From an uncultured Rhodocyclaceae bacterium (lineage in GTDB: Bacteria > Pseudomonadota > Gammaproteobacteria > Burkholderiales > Rhodocyclaceae), in NCBI GenBank assembly GCA_900549295.1, contig URNG01000040.1, positions 1 through 25,217 on the forward strand: a stretch of DNA of 25,217 nucleotides, read 5' to 3'. This document shows positions 16,619-24,232 of this stretch, piece by piece; position 1 is the first letter of the stretch, and each line of letters starts with the position of its first letter. The position numbers and the translations under genes are program-made. The notes under the pieces are model-generated. The model did no database searches and was not told where the DNA came from. It was given only the letters and a program-made list of their open reading frames with translations.

Positions 16619-18634
16619 TCATGCGTCGGTTTCCTGTGCGGTGCGTGCCAGAGCACGGGCGAGATCATGGCGGGTGAAGGGTTTGGCAAGCACGGGCGGA
16701 TCGCCCGGACGGGGCGCATCGTCGGCGTAGCCGCTGACCAGGACGATGCGCATCTGCGGGCGATTATGCCGGATGCGCTCGCTCAACTGGCGGCCATTCA
16801 GGCTGCCCGGCATCAATACGTCGCTGACCACGATGGCGATGTCGCCGATCTGCTCGACCATGGACAGCGCTTGCTCGGCGTTTTCGGCCTCGATCACCGG
16901 ATGGCCCAGTTCGATCAGTTGCTGGCGCACGACGCGCCGCACCGCCGCATCGTCTTCCACCAGCAGCACCAGCGCGCCATCGGCAGCCGGCGCATGGCTG
17001 CCGGGCAGGGGGCTGGCCGGGCAGGGGGCTTCGGTTTGCGGCAGCACGATTTCCACCTGCGTGCCGCGCTCGGGCTCGCTGCGGATGCGCATGCCGCCGC
17101 CGGACTGGCGCACGAAACCCTGCGCCATGGCCAGGCCCAGGCCGCTGCCCAGGCCCAGGCGCTTGGTGGTGAAAAACGGCTCACAGGCGTGCGCCAGGGT
17201 TTGCGGCGACATGCCGCAGCCGTCGTCGGCCACGGCGATGCTCACATAGTGGCCGGGCGTCACGTCGAATTCGGCGGTTTCCGGGGCATCCGCCGGCAAT
17301 TCCACGGCTTCGGCGGAAATGTTGAGGCTGCCGCCGTCGGGCATGGCATCGCGCGCGTTGATCGCAAAATTGAGCAGCGCGCTTTCGAGCAGGGCCGCAT
17401 CGGCCAGCGCGAAGAGTTCGGGCGCGCCGGGCGTCGTCGTGAGCGTGATGTTCTCGGGCAGCGAGCGGCGGATCAGGCGGGCGAGGTCGGCGAGCAACTG
17501 GTTGATATCCACCGCTGCCGGCTCCAGCGGCTGCTGCCGGGAGTAGGTCAGCAGCCGGCGGATCAACTGCACGCCGCGCCGCGCCGACTGCAGGGCGGGC
17601 GCGACGAAATCGCGGATGGCGGCGTCTGCGTGGCGCTGCTCTTCCAGCGCCGCGAGATTGCCGATGATGACGGTGAGCAGGTTGTTGAAATCGTGCGCCA
17701 GCCCGCCGGTAAGGCTGCCGATGGCTTCCATTTTCTGCGCTTGCAGCAAGGCGGCCTGCATGCGCTTTTGCTCGGTGATGTCGTGCGAGAAAACGAAAAC
17801 GCCGAGGATTTGCCCGTCGGCGGCGATTTCCGGCACCAGGGTGCTGTGCGCGTAATGGGTCTGTTCGCCGCGCTGCATGCGGTATTCGTAGCTGATGCGT
17901 TCGCCGGCCAGCGCCCGCCGCAGGGCGCTGCTGACCTGCATGTGGATGTCGCCGCCGACCACCTCGGCCACGGCGCGACCAATGATGTCATGCTCGGGCA
18001 GGCCGAACCACTGGGCGTAACCCTTGTTGACGTAACGGTAGATCTGCCCGTGATCGACGTAGGCGATGAGCATGGGCATGGTGTCGTTGATCAGGCGCAA
18101 GCGCCCTTCGCTGCGGCTCAGGGCGGCGGCGATTTCGCTGTTTTCCGTATTGGCCCGGCGCAGTTGGGCGTTGGCGTTTTCCAGTTGTGCGGTGCGGCGG
18201 CGCACGCGCTCGTCGAGCTGCTGATTCTGGTGTTCGCTCAAATCCTCCAGATAGCGCTGCTCGGTGATGTCGCTGTAGAGCGTGACGAAACCGCCGTTGG
18301 GCAGCGGCTCGCCGCGCAAGAGCAGCAGATTGCCATTGGGCCGGCGGCGCTCGCGCACATGGGCCGTGAAGGCGCGGGCCGCGGCGATGCGTTCATTGAC
18401 CTGAGCTTGCGGATCGCCCGGTCCGTATTCGCCGCGCTCGGCGTTGTAACGGATGAAATCCTCGAAGGGGCGGCCGGCTTCGGCAAGGTCGGCCGGGAAA
18501 TCGAGCAATTCGAGAAAAGGGCGATTCCAGGCCACCAGCCGCAATTGCCCGTCAAAGACGCTGATGCCCTGATCGAGCAGGTCAAGGCCGGCCTGCAACA
18601 AATCGCGGCAAGGAGCGGTGTCGGGAAGCGTCAT
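16619..18634 (-). CDS. PAS-domain hybrid sensor histidine kinase
   Basis: 671 aa without membrane segments, so a cytoplasmic sensor. Order: an N-terminal PAS domain (about 8-125, LDQGISVFDGQLRLVAWN), a coiled coil (about 128-175, QNQQLDERVRRRTAQLENAN), a second PAS domain (about 180-300, MPMLIAYVDHGQIYRYVNKG), the dimerisation domain with His314 (GGLAHDFNNLLTVIIGNL), the ATPase domain with N (LLNFAINARDAMP), DDGCGM and GSGLGLAMAQG, then a C-terminal receiver domain (about 553-668) with Asp605 (VVSDVLMPG) and LAKPF. No Hpt domain is encoded here. The kinase can feed either its own receiver or the regulator encoded 10 bp downstream. The signal is unknown. Confidence 0.95.
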   Translation of the reverse strand: MTLPDTAPCRDLLQAGLDLLDQGISVFDGQLRLVAWNRPFLELLDFPADLAEAGRPFEDFIRYNAERGEYGPGDPQAQVNERIAAARAFTAHVRERRRPNGNLLLLRGEPLPNGGFVTLYSDITEQRYLEDLSEHQNQQLDERVRRRTAQLENANAQLRRANTENSEIAAALSRSEGRLRLINDTMPMLIAYVDHGQIYRYVNKGYAQWFGLPEHDIIGRAVAEVVGGDIHMQVSSALRRALAGERISYEYRMQRGEQTHYAHSTLVPEIAADGQILGVFVFSHDITEQKRMQAALLQAQKMEAIGSLTGGLAHDFNNLLTVIIGNLAALEEQRHADAAIRDFVAPALQSARRGVQLIRRLLTYSRQQPLEPAAVDINQLLADLARLIRRSLPENITLTTTPGAPELFALADAALLESALLNFAINARDAMPDGGSLNISAEAVELPADAPETAEFDVTPGHYVSIAVADDGCGMSPQTLAHACEPFFTTKRLGLGSGLGLAMAQGFVRQSGGGMRIRSEPERGTQVEIVLPQTEAPCPASPLPGSHAPAADGALVLLVEDDAAVRRVVRQQLIELGHPVIEAENAEQALSMVEQIGDIAIVVSDVLMPGSLNGRQLSERIRHNRPQMRIVLVSGYADDAPRPGDPPVLAKPFTRHDLARALARTAQETDA

Positions 18635-18640
18635 GCGGCC

Positions 18641-18646
18641 ATTCTA
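18641..18646 (-). promoter_or_regulatory. Possible -10 element just before the hybrid kinase start
   Basis: On the minus strand TAGAAT (18646 to 18641) is a good -10 hexamer. It lies 6 nt before the ATG at 18634, so a transcript from it would start at or next to the A of ATG. No Shine-Dalgarno sequence precedes the ATG, in keeping with a leaderless message. No good -35 is visible. Confidence 0.3.
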
Positions 18647-18781
18647 GCCCGAATGCGGTGAAACCCGATCCCGCTGGCGGCTCGGGATGGGATGCGCGCC
18701 TGCGACAGCGCTAGATCCCGCCCATTCGCTTTGGCCGGCTGTGGGGCTACGGCCTGATCGGGCTACGCCACTCGGGCAGAT

Positions 18782-19945
18782 TCAGCGCACCACCAGATCG
18801 ATCTGCTGCATGCTCAATGCCCGGCCATCTTCCGTGAGCGCAAAACCGCTGGCGCGGACTTCGCCCAGGAGCTGCATGGCGTTGCTGCGCAGGTTGTTCG
18901 GCGTGGCGAGGTGAGCGAGCGCCAGCGCGCCGATGCCGGCATCCTTGAGGCTCGTGTACTGGCTGTCGCCATTGGGGCTCATGCGCCAGATGCCGAGCTG
19001 GGCGAAGGCGGGGTCGGCTTCGTCGATCCAGCCGTTGCCGTCGGCATCGAGAGCGGCGAGTTCGGCAAAACCGTCGTTGGTGGCCGGGCCGAACAATTCC
19101 TTGCCGTCGTTGGCGACGCCGTCGCCGTTACGGTCGAAGAACAGGTAGCCGCTGCCGGAGGCGAGGGTGGGGATTTCTTCCTGGCTGCCGTCACCGTTGA
19201 GATCGAATTTGAAGAACTGGTCGGTGAGCTGCGCTGCGCCGCCGGCAAAATTGATGACCAGCGGGTCTTTGGTGGCTTGGCCGAACAGGGCGCGCACCGA
19301 AGTTTCCTGACGGAAATAGCTTTCCATGGAGAGTTCCAGCTGGAAGCTGATTGTGCGCCCGTCGGCCGTGACCACGCTGCCGCTTGCGCTGAAGCTCGAT
19401 GTTTCGTGTTCCTCGTGGCTTTCGTGCGCTTCATACACTGCGCCCCAGTTGGCTGCTTCCTGGGTCGCCTGCTGCAGGCTCTTGTTGCCGGACATGACTT
19501 CGCTCGCGGGGGATTTTTCCAGATCGCTTGCAGCAAAGACCTCCACCTTCCTGCCGCTGAGCATTTCGATCAGGCGGCGGATCAAGGCGATTTTCGGCGA
19601 TTCGCCATCGCGCGTTTCTTCGTCGCTCAATTTTTCGGCAGGGGCGCTCTGGCCGCTCAGGGATGGCGTGGCCAAGTTATCGGCCGTATTTTCCGAGCGG
19701 GGTTGCCCCTGTCCGTTTTGTGTCACATTGAGCGGCGAGAGCAAATTGCGCGTGCCGCTCTCGCTCGGACCATCTCTGAGCGAGAAGCGCGCAGCGGCGG
19801 AAATGCTGACGCTGTCCTTTTGTTTGCTGGAAATTTCCACGCTGTCGCCGCCTTTCCAGGCGCGCAGCGATTCGCCGCGTTCGTGGCTGACGTTCTTGCT
19901 GTAACTGGCAGCAAGGTCGAGTTGGCGTGTTTGTTGAATGATCAT
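18782..19945 (-). CDS. EF-hand-like calcium-binding protein of unknown function
   Basis: 387 aa, no signal peptide or membrane helix. The N-terminal third (MIIQQTRQLDL, then Ser-rich) is low in structure. Residues about 185-215 (SFSASGSVVTADGRTISFQL) begin a beta-rich domain. Three Asp-rich loops of EF-hand/dockerin type follow: DLNGDG (248-253), DRNGDG (271-276) and DADGNG with Asp309 (300-309), separated by GSGYLFFDRN and GKELFGPATNDGFAEL. Proteins with this repeated Asp-Gly pattern are common but unnamed; calcium binding is inferred from the loops. AGGAG precedes the ATG with 7-nt spacing. A broken copy lies at 22130-22290, and a terminator plus sigma-28-like promoter precede the gene. Export, if any, would need a leaderless route. 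Confidence 0.85.
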   Translation of the reverse strand: MIIQQTRQLDLAASYSKNVSHERGESLRAWKGGDSVEISSKQKDSVSISAAARFSLRDGPSESGTRNLLSPLNVTQNGQGQPRSENTADNLATPSLSGQSAPAEKLSDEETRDGESPKIALIRRLIEMLSGRKVEVFAASDLEKSPASEVMSGNKSLQQATQEAANWGAVYEAHESHEEHETSSFSASGSVVTADGRTISFQLELSMESYFRQETSVRALFGQATKDPLVINFAGGAAQLTDQFFKFDLNGDGSQEEIPTLASGSGYLFFDRNGDGVANDGKELFGPATNDGFAELAALDADGNGWIDEADPAFAQLGIWRMSPNGDSQYTSLKDAGIGALALAHLATPNNLRSNAMQLLGEVRASGFALTEDGRALSMQQIDLVVR

Positions 19946-19986
19946 GGCGCAACTCCTGCGGCTTTTCTGGCTGGGGATGTTTTCGT

Positions 19987-20012
19987 CTACGTCTGCCTGA
20001 GCGGGAACTTGA
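19987..20012 (-). promoter_or_regulatory. Sigma-28-like promoter for the EF-hand gene: TCAAGT-N13-GACGTAG
   Basis: On the minus strand TCAAGTTC (from 20012) resembles the flagellar sigma-factor -35 (TAAAGTTT), and GACGTAGA sits at the spacing where GCCGATAA would be expected, though only half its bases match. The same two blocks with the same 13-bp gap precede the broken copy (22357 to 22332), so the element has been kept in both. Confidence 0.4.
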
Positions 20013-20014
20013 TG

Positions 20015-20045
20015 TAAAAAAAGCGACGGTGTGTGACCGTCGCTT
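20015..20045 (-). terminator. Rho-independent terminator (minus strand) before the EF-hand gene
   Basis: A perfect 10-bp stem, AAGCGACGGT (20021-20030) and ACCGTCGCTT (20036-20045) with loop GTGTG, followed on the minus strand by a run of T (plus-strand A run from 20016). It would stop minus-strand transcripts arriving from above 20046, where no intact gene remains. The stem core GCGACGG is shared with the lpdA terminator at 22374-22403. Confidence 0.85.
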
Positions 20046-20237
20046 GCTGGGGTGCGCCGGCGGGTTATTTCTTGCCCGGCCGGGGGCGCGGTTTAGGAAT
20101 GACGAAGGCCGGGTAACTCCCTTTGGGCGCATCTTTCAGCGTGCCTGAACAATGAGGTTCCGGCGTTTTTTCGGCAACGCATCGAGCCGGCGCGCCGGGC
20201 GGGTCATTTCACATTTTTTTGACGCTTCCTCTGGCAA
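20046..20237. other. Intergenic stretch without a clear gene
   Basis: Between the terminator and the leader of the YejM-like gene. On the minus strand a frame is open from about 20205 down to a TAA at 20064-20066, ending in a basic Pro-rich tail (PKPRPRPGKK), but it has no ATG or GTG start. Because a terminator follows it, it may be the 3' remnant of a lost gene. TTTTTTCGGCAACGC (20166-20180) recurs with one change at 20246-20260. Confidence 0.4.
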
Positions 20238-20258
20238 GTTGGCGCTTTTTTCGCCAAC
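20238..20258. repeat. Inverted repeat GTTGGCG-N7-CGCCAAC in the leader of the YejM-like gene
   Basis: A perfect 7-bp inverted repeat with a T-rich 7-base loop, ending 10 bp before the ribosome-binding site GAGGAGG (20269-20275). It could be an operator or a leader hairpin; there is no T run after it, so it is not a standard terminator. Confidence 0.5.
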
Positions 20259-20282
20259 GCCCTTGCCCGAGGAGGCTTCACC

Positions 20283-22097
20283 GTGTTCGTGTCCGAGTGC
20301 CGTCAGCGCGCGTTGTACTGGTTCTTTACCTGGGGCGTCTTCGTCCTGCATCTGGCGCGGTTTTTCGATTTTGCCGCGCCGTCTGGGCTGTTGGTTTATC
20401 AGCTGGCGCTGATCGGCAGTTATGCCCTGCTGTTCCTGGCGCCGGTGTGGCTCGTCGTCGCCATCGTCGGTCGCGTTGCTTCCAGTTTCGCGCCCCGGCT
20501 GGCGGCGGTGCTGGCGGTGGCATTGGCGGGCGTCGTGCAGATCGCGCTGTTTGGCGATCACATGCTGTGGACGCTGTACGGCTTCCACCTCAACGGCTTC
20601 GTGTGGAACATTCTGACCACGCCGGGAGGCATTGCGGCGCTTGGCGCGTCGGCGTCCACCGAGCGCGATTTCGCGCTGCTCGCCGTCGGCTTTTTCGCGC
20701 TGCAATTTCTCGTTTTTCTGGCGGCGCGCCGGCTGGCGCGAGTGCTGCCGCTGTTCCTCGTCGTCACCGTTGGCGAACGCATGGGTTACGCAGTGAGCCA
20801 TTTCTACGGCTACACGCCGCTGCTGGAAAGCGCGCAGCGCGTGCCTTTCCACCAGCCGCTGACGATGCGCCGCTTCTTCGAGGACCGGTTCGGTTGGGAA
20901 CGTCCGCAGCGGCTCGAACAGGCGAGCGTCAAGCTCGACGGCAGCCTGCGTTATCCGCAAGCGCCGATTCGCCTCGAACCGCCGGCCAAGCCGCTGAACG
21001 TCGTCTGGCTGGTGGCCGAGTCGTGGCGGGCGGATACGCTCGACCCGCGCGTGATGCCGCAGATTCATGCGCTGGCCGCGCGGGCGCAGCGCTTCACCCG
21101 GCATTTCTCGGGCGGCAACGGCACCCGCATCGGTATTTTCAGCCAGTTCTACAGTCTGCCGGCGAACCTGTGGTTTCCGGTACTCGATGCACGCGTCGGC
21201 AGCCCGCTGATTCAGGCCTTGCAGCAGCAGGATTACCAGATCCGGCTGTTCACCAGCGCCCGCTTCTCCTACCCGGAATTCGACAAGACCGTGTTCGTGG
21301 ACGTGCCGCGCGAGCAGATGGTGGAGGATGGCGAAGGCCCGACCTGGACGCGCGACCGCCGCAACGTCGAGCGCCTGATCGAATTCATCGACCAGCGCGA
21401 TCCGGCGCGCCCGTTCATGACCTTCATGTTCTTCGAGTCGCCGCATGCGGACTACAACTTTCCGCCTGAATCGGTGATCGAGCCGGACTACCTGAAAGAT
21501 TTCAGCTATGCCGACATGGATTTGCAGCGCAACATCGGCGCCATCCGCAAGCGCTACCTCAACGCGGTGCACCACCTCGACAGCCAGCTTGGCAAGGTGA
21601 TGGCGCACCTCGAGCGGCGCGGCCTGCTCGACGACACGCTGGTGGTCATCACCGGCGACCACGGTGAGGAGTTCATGGAAAAGGGCCGCTGGGGGCATAA
21701 CTCGACCTTCGTCGACGAGCAGTTGCGCGTTCCGCTGGTGCTGTGGGTGCCGGGCCGTGCGCCCCGGAACGTCGATGTCCGCACCAGCCATGCCGACCTG
21801 CTGCCGACGATCATGCCCTTGCTCGGCGTGACCAACCCGCCGTCCGACTACGCCATCGGCCGCAGCCTGCTCGACCCGCGGCCGAATCGCCTGCTGCTGG
21901 CCGGCGACTGGGACCGCCTCGCCTTTCTGGGCGAGGACTACAAGCTGGTGCTGCCGTTTTCCAACAGCAGCCTCTCGACGCTGCAGATCAGCGGCGCGGA
22001 CGACCGGGCGGCGGCCGACGAATCGGCGGTGCTGCGCGCGAAGCTGCCGACGGTGCAAGGGGAAATGGGACAGCTGCGGCGCTTTCTGGGGCGCTGA
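20283..22097 (+). CDS. YejM/PbgA-like inner-membrane protein with sulfatase-fold periplasmic domain
   Basis: 604 aa from a GTG with an excellent GAGGAGG site 7 nt upstream. The N-terminus has about five membrane helices (residues 10-170), then a linker and a periplasmic domain of the alkaline phosphatase/sulfatase fold from about 238 (NVVWLVAESWRADTL). SGGNGTRIGIFSQFYSLP closely recalls the E. coli YejM region around its Thr. In E. coli YejM senses lipopolysaccharide and controls LpxC turnover, and its metal site is degenerate. Here the likely ligands are present: Glu246, Thr281, Asp459-His460 (TGDHGEEF) and His472 (WGHNSTF). The protein may therefore be an active hydrolase or phosphoglycerol/phosphoethanolamine-type transferase. 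It is alone on its strand and flanked by two copies of the EF-hand locus. Confidence 0.88.
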   Translation: MFVSECRQRALYWFFTWGVFVLHLARFFDFAAPSGLLVYQLALIGSYALLFLAPVWLVVAIVGRVASSFAPRLAAVLAVALAGVVQIALFGDHMLWTLYGFHLNGFVWNILTTPGGIAALGASASTERDFALLAVGFFALQFLVFLAARRLARVLPLFLVVTVGERMGYAVSHFYGYTPLLESAQRVPFHQPLTMRRFFEDRFGWERPQRLEQASVKLDGSLRYPQAPIRLEPPAKPLNVVWLVAESWRADTLDPRVMPQIHALAARAQRFTRHFSGGNGTRIGIFSQFYSLPANLWFPVLDARVGSPLIQALQQQDYQIRLFTSARFSYPEFDKTVFVDVPREQMVEDGEGPTWTRDRRNVERLIEFIDQRDPARPFMTFMFFESPHADYNFPPESVIEPDYLKDFSYADMDLQRNIGAIRKRYLNAVHHLDSQLGKVMAHLERRGLLDDTLVVITGDHGEEFMEKGRWGHNSTFVDEQLRVPLVLWVPGRAPRNVDVRTSHADLLPTIMPLLGVTNPPSDYAIGRSLLDPRPNRLLLAGDWDRLAFLGEDYKLVLPFSNSSLSTLQISGADDRAAADESAVLRAKLPTVQGEMGQLRRFLGR

Positions 22098-22129
22098 TGC
22101 GGCGGCGGGCTCACCGCCCGTACGATGCC

Positions 22130-22290
22130 TCAGCGCACGACCAGGTTGGTCTGCTGCATGCCTAGCGCCCGGCCGTCCTCGGTCAGCGCCACGCCGCTGC
22201 TGCGGAGGTTGCCGAGAAGCTGCATGCGTTGCCGCGCAGGTTGCTGTAGGTGCTGGCCAGGTCGAACTGGCGGGTTTGTTGAATGATCAT
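22130..22290 (-). pseudogene. Internally deleted, frameshifted copy of the EF-hand gene
   Basis: The minus strand begins MIIQQTRQFDLASTYS, matching residues 1-16 of the 387-aa protein at 18782-19945, then jumps directly to NLRGNA, matching residues 351-356. A one-base deletion near 22226 (CTGCATGCG where the intact gene has CTGCATGGCG) shifts the frame. In the shifted frame MQLLGNLRSSGVALTEDG, then MQQTNLVVR and TGA at 22130-22132, match the intact C-terminus. About 330 codons are missing. The ribosome-binding site AGGAG of the intact gene is also lost. Read without the shift it would encode only a 35-aa peptide. Confidence 0.85.
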
Positions 22291-22331
22291 GGCGCTGCGC
22301 CGGCAAACATTGCGGCGGGGGATGCGCTTAA

Positions 22332-22357
22332 CTACGTCCCGCTGGCCGGGAACTTGA
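22332..22357 (-). promoter_or_regulatory. Conserved leader motif TCAAGT-N13-GACGTAG before the broken copy
   Basis: Same two blocks and same spacing as before the intact gene (19987-20012). The flanking TCAAGTTCCCG is also shared. A sigma-28-like promoter is the simplest reading, now without a functional gene. Confidence 0.4.
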
Positions 22358-22373
22358 TGAAAAAGCGAGGCGT

Positions 22374-22403
22374 AAAAAAGCGACGGTCGTAGCCGTCGCT
22401 TTT
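22374..22403 (-). terminator. Rho-independent terminator of the pyruvate dehydrogenase operon
   Basis: A perfect 11-bp stem, AAAAGCGACGG (22376-22386) and CCGTCGCTTTT (22393-22403) with loop TCGTAG. On the minus strand it is followed by a T run. It lies 17 bp after the lpdA stop. 22098-22129 holds nothing but a short GC-rich inverted repeat. Confidence 0.93.
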
Positions 22404-22420
22404 CCCACGTCGCCGCAGGT

Positions 22421-24220
22421 CTATTTCTTGCGCTGCGCCGGCAGATCGGTGCAACTGCCGTGGGCGACTTCGGCGGCCATGCCGATGCTTTCGCCGAGCG
22501 TCGGGTGCGGGTGGATGGTCTTGCCGATATCCACGGCGTCGCAGCCCATTTCGATTGCCAGCGCCACTTCGCCGATCATGTCGCCCGCCGAGGGGCCGAC
22601 GATGGTGCCGCCGATGACGCGGTGTGTTTCAGCGTCGAAGATCAGCTTGGTGAAGCCGTAATCGGCCCCGTTGGCGATGGCGCGACCGGACGCCGCCCAG
22701 GGGAACTTGGCGGTTTCGACCTTGCGCCCTTCCTGCTTCGCCTGCGCCTCGGTATAGCCGACCCAGGCCACTTCCGGGTGGGTGTAGGCGACGCCGGGGA
22801 TGACCTGCGCATCGAACGCCGCCTTGTGGCCGGCGGCGACTTCCGCCGCGACGTGCGCTTCATGCACCGCCTTGTGGGCGAGCATGGGATTGCCGACGAT
22901 GTCGCCGATGGCGAAGATGTGCGGCACGTTGGTGCGCATCTGCGCGTCGACCGGGATGAAACCGCGTTCATCGACGATGACGCCGGCCTTGTCGGCGGCG
23001 ATCTTCTTGCCGTTCGGCGCGCGTCCGGCGGCTTGCAGGATCATGTCGTAGCGCACGGCTTCGGCGTTCGGCGCGCCTTCGCCCTCGAATTTGACCCATA
23101 GCCCATCGTCCTTGGTTTCGACGGCGGCGGTTTTCGTCTTGAGCATGACGCGCTCGAAACGCCCGGCGTTCTGCTTTTCCCAGACCTTGACCGCATCGCG
23201 GTCCGGCCCCTGCATCAGGCCGTCGGCCATTTCGACGACGTCCACCTTGGCGCCCAGCGTGGAATAGACGGTCGCCATTTCCAGCCCGATGATGCCGCCG
23301 CCGATGACCAGCATTTTCTTGGGAACCGAGGTTTTGCCAAAAGTCGGCAGTTCCAGCGCCCCGGTCGAATCGACGATGCGTGGGTCTTGCGGGATGAAAG
23401 GCAGATGCACCGCCGCCGAACCGGCGGCGATGATGCACTGCTTGAAGCGGATCACCTTCTTCGCGCCGGTCTTTTCCTGGCCGCTGCCGTCGGTGACTTC
23501 GACCTCGACGTGCTGCGGATCGAGGAAGTGGCCGTAGCCGCGCACGATGTCGACCTTGCGGCCTTTCGCCATGCCGGCCAGGCCGCCGGTCAGCTTGCCG
23601 ACCACCTTGTCCTTGTGGGCGCGCAGCTTGTCGATATCGACCTGCGGCGGCGCGAAGCTGACGCCCAGATCGGTCGCGTGCTGCGCTTCCTCGATGATTT
23701 CGGCAACGTGCAGCAGGGCTTTCGACGGAATGCAGCCGACGTTCAGGCAAACGCCGCCCAAGGTCGCGTAGCGCTCGACGATGGCGGTTTTTAGGCCCAG
23801 GTCGGCGGCGCGGAACGCGGCGGAATAACCGCCAGGGCCGGCGCCGAGGACGAGCATGTCGACTTCCAGATCGGCGCTGCCGGCGTGGCTGGCGGCCGTC
23901 GGCGCGGCGGCAGGAGCGGCGGGGGCCGGCGCGGGGCTGGCCGCCTTTGCGCTTCCCGAGTCTTCCTTCGCCGCGGCGCCCGTGCTCTCCACCTTGATCA
24001 GCAGCGTGCCTTCGCCGACCTTGCTGCCCAGCGACACCAGCACTTCCTGCACCGTGCCGGCCACGGGGGACGGCACGTCCATCGTCGCCTTGTCCGATTC
24101 CAGCGTGCAGATGGCGTCGTCGACCGCGATCGTGTCGCCGGCCTTGACGAACAGGTCGATGACCGGCACCTCGGAAAAATCGCCGATGTCGGGAACCTTC
24201 ACTTCAACCAGATTGCTCAT
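22421..24220 (-). CDS. lpdA: Dihydrolipoamide dehydrogenase (E3) with N-terminal lipoyl domain
   Basis: 599 aa, longer than the usual 470 because of an N-terminal lipoyl domain (residues 1-80) with the lipoylated Lys44 (ESDKATMDV). An Ala/Pro-rich linker (about 82-115) joins it to the flavoprotein. FAD site GAGPGG (126-131), redox disulfide Cys158/Cys163 (GGVCLNVGCIPS), NAD site VIGGGIIGLEMATVYSTLG, and catalytic His572-Glu577 (HPHPTLGES) are all present. It reoxidises the lipoyl groups of E2, passing electrons to NAD+. This lipoyl-E3 form is typical of neisserial and betaproteobacterial pyruvate dehydrogenase. AGGGGAGAGGG lies just before the ATG; the aceF stop is 12 bp upstream. The same operon should carry aceE further right. 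Confidence 0.97.
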   Translation of the reverse strand: MSNLVEVKVPDIGDFSEVPVIDLFVKAGDTIAVDDAICTLESDKATMDVPSPVAGTVQEVLVSLGSKVGEGTLLIKVESTGAAAKEDSGSAKAASPAPAPAAPAAAPTAASHAGSADLEVDMLVLGAGPGGYSAAFRAADLGLKTAIVERYATLGGVCLNVGCIPSKALLHVAEIIEEAQHATDLGVSFAPPQVDIDKLRAHKDKVVGKLTGGLAGMAKGRKVDIVRGYGHFLDPQHVEVEVTDGSGQEKTGAKKVIRFKQCIIAAGSAAVHLPFIPQDPRIVDSTGALELPTFGKTSVPKKMLVIGGGIIGLEMATVYSTLGAKVDVVEMADGLMQGPDRDAVKVWEKQNAGRFERVMLKTKTAAVETKDDGLWVKFEGEGAPNAEAVRYDMILQAAGRAPNGKKIAADKAGVIVDERGFIPVDAQMRTNVPHIFAIGDIVGNPMLAHKAVHEAHVAAEVAAGHKAAFDAQVIPGVAYTHPEVAWVGYTEAQAKQEGRKVETAKFPWAASGRAIANGADYGFTKLIFDAETHRVIGGTIVGPSAGDMIGEVALAIEMGCDAVDIGKTIHPHPTLGESIGMAAEVAHGSCTDLPAQRKK

Positions 24221-24232
24221 GGCCCTCTCCCC

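Noticed and set aside
16355..18661. 768-aa open frame on the plus strand opposite the hybrid kinase
   Set aside because: It is the mirror of a gene with PAS, kinase and receiver motifs; the translation is low-complexity and matches nothing.
18668..18688. ATCCCG...CGGGAT inverted repeat as terminator of the EF-hand gene
   Set aside because: A 6-bp stem with a 9-base loop and no T run on either strand; too weak to call.
20136..20207. Small minus-strand gene MTRPARRLDALPKKRRNLIVQAR
   Set aside because: Only 23 codons, no ribosome-binding site, and the terminator lies some 90 bp beyond its stop; basic peptides of this kind arise readily by chance here.
20136..22058. 640-aa open frame on the minus strand opposite the YejM-like gene
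   Set aside because: Its product is dominated by Arg, Gln, His and Ala with no recognisable domain, as expected from the complement of a GC-rich gene; the plus-strand gene has clear family motifs and a good ribosome-binding site.
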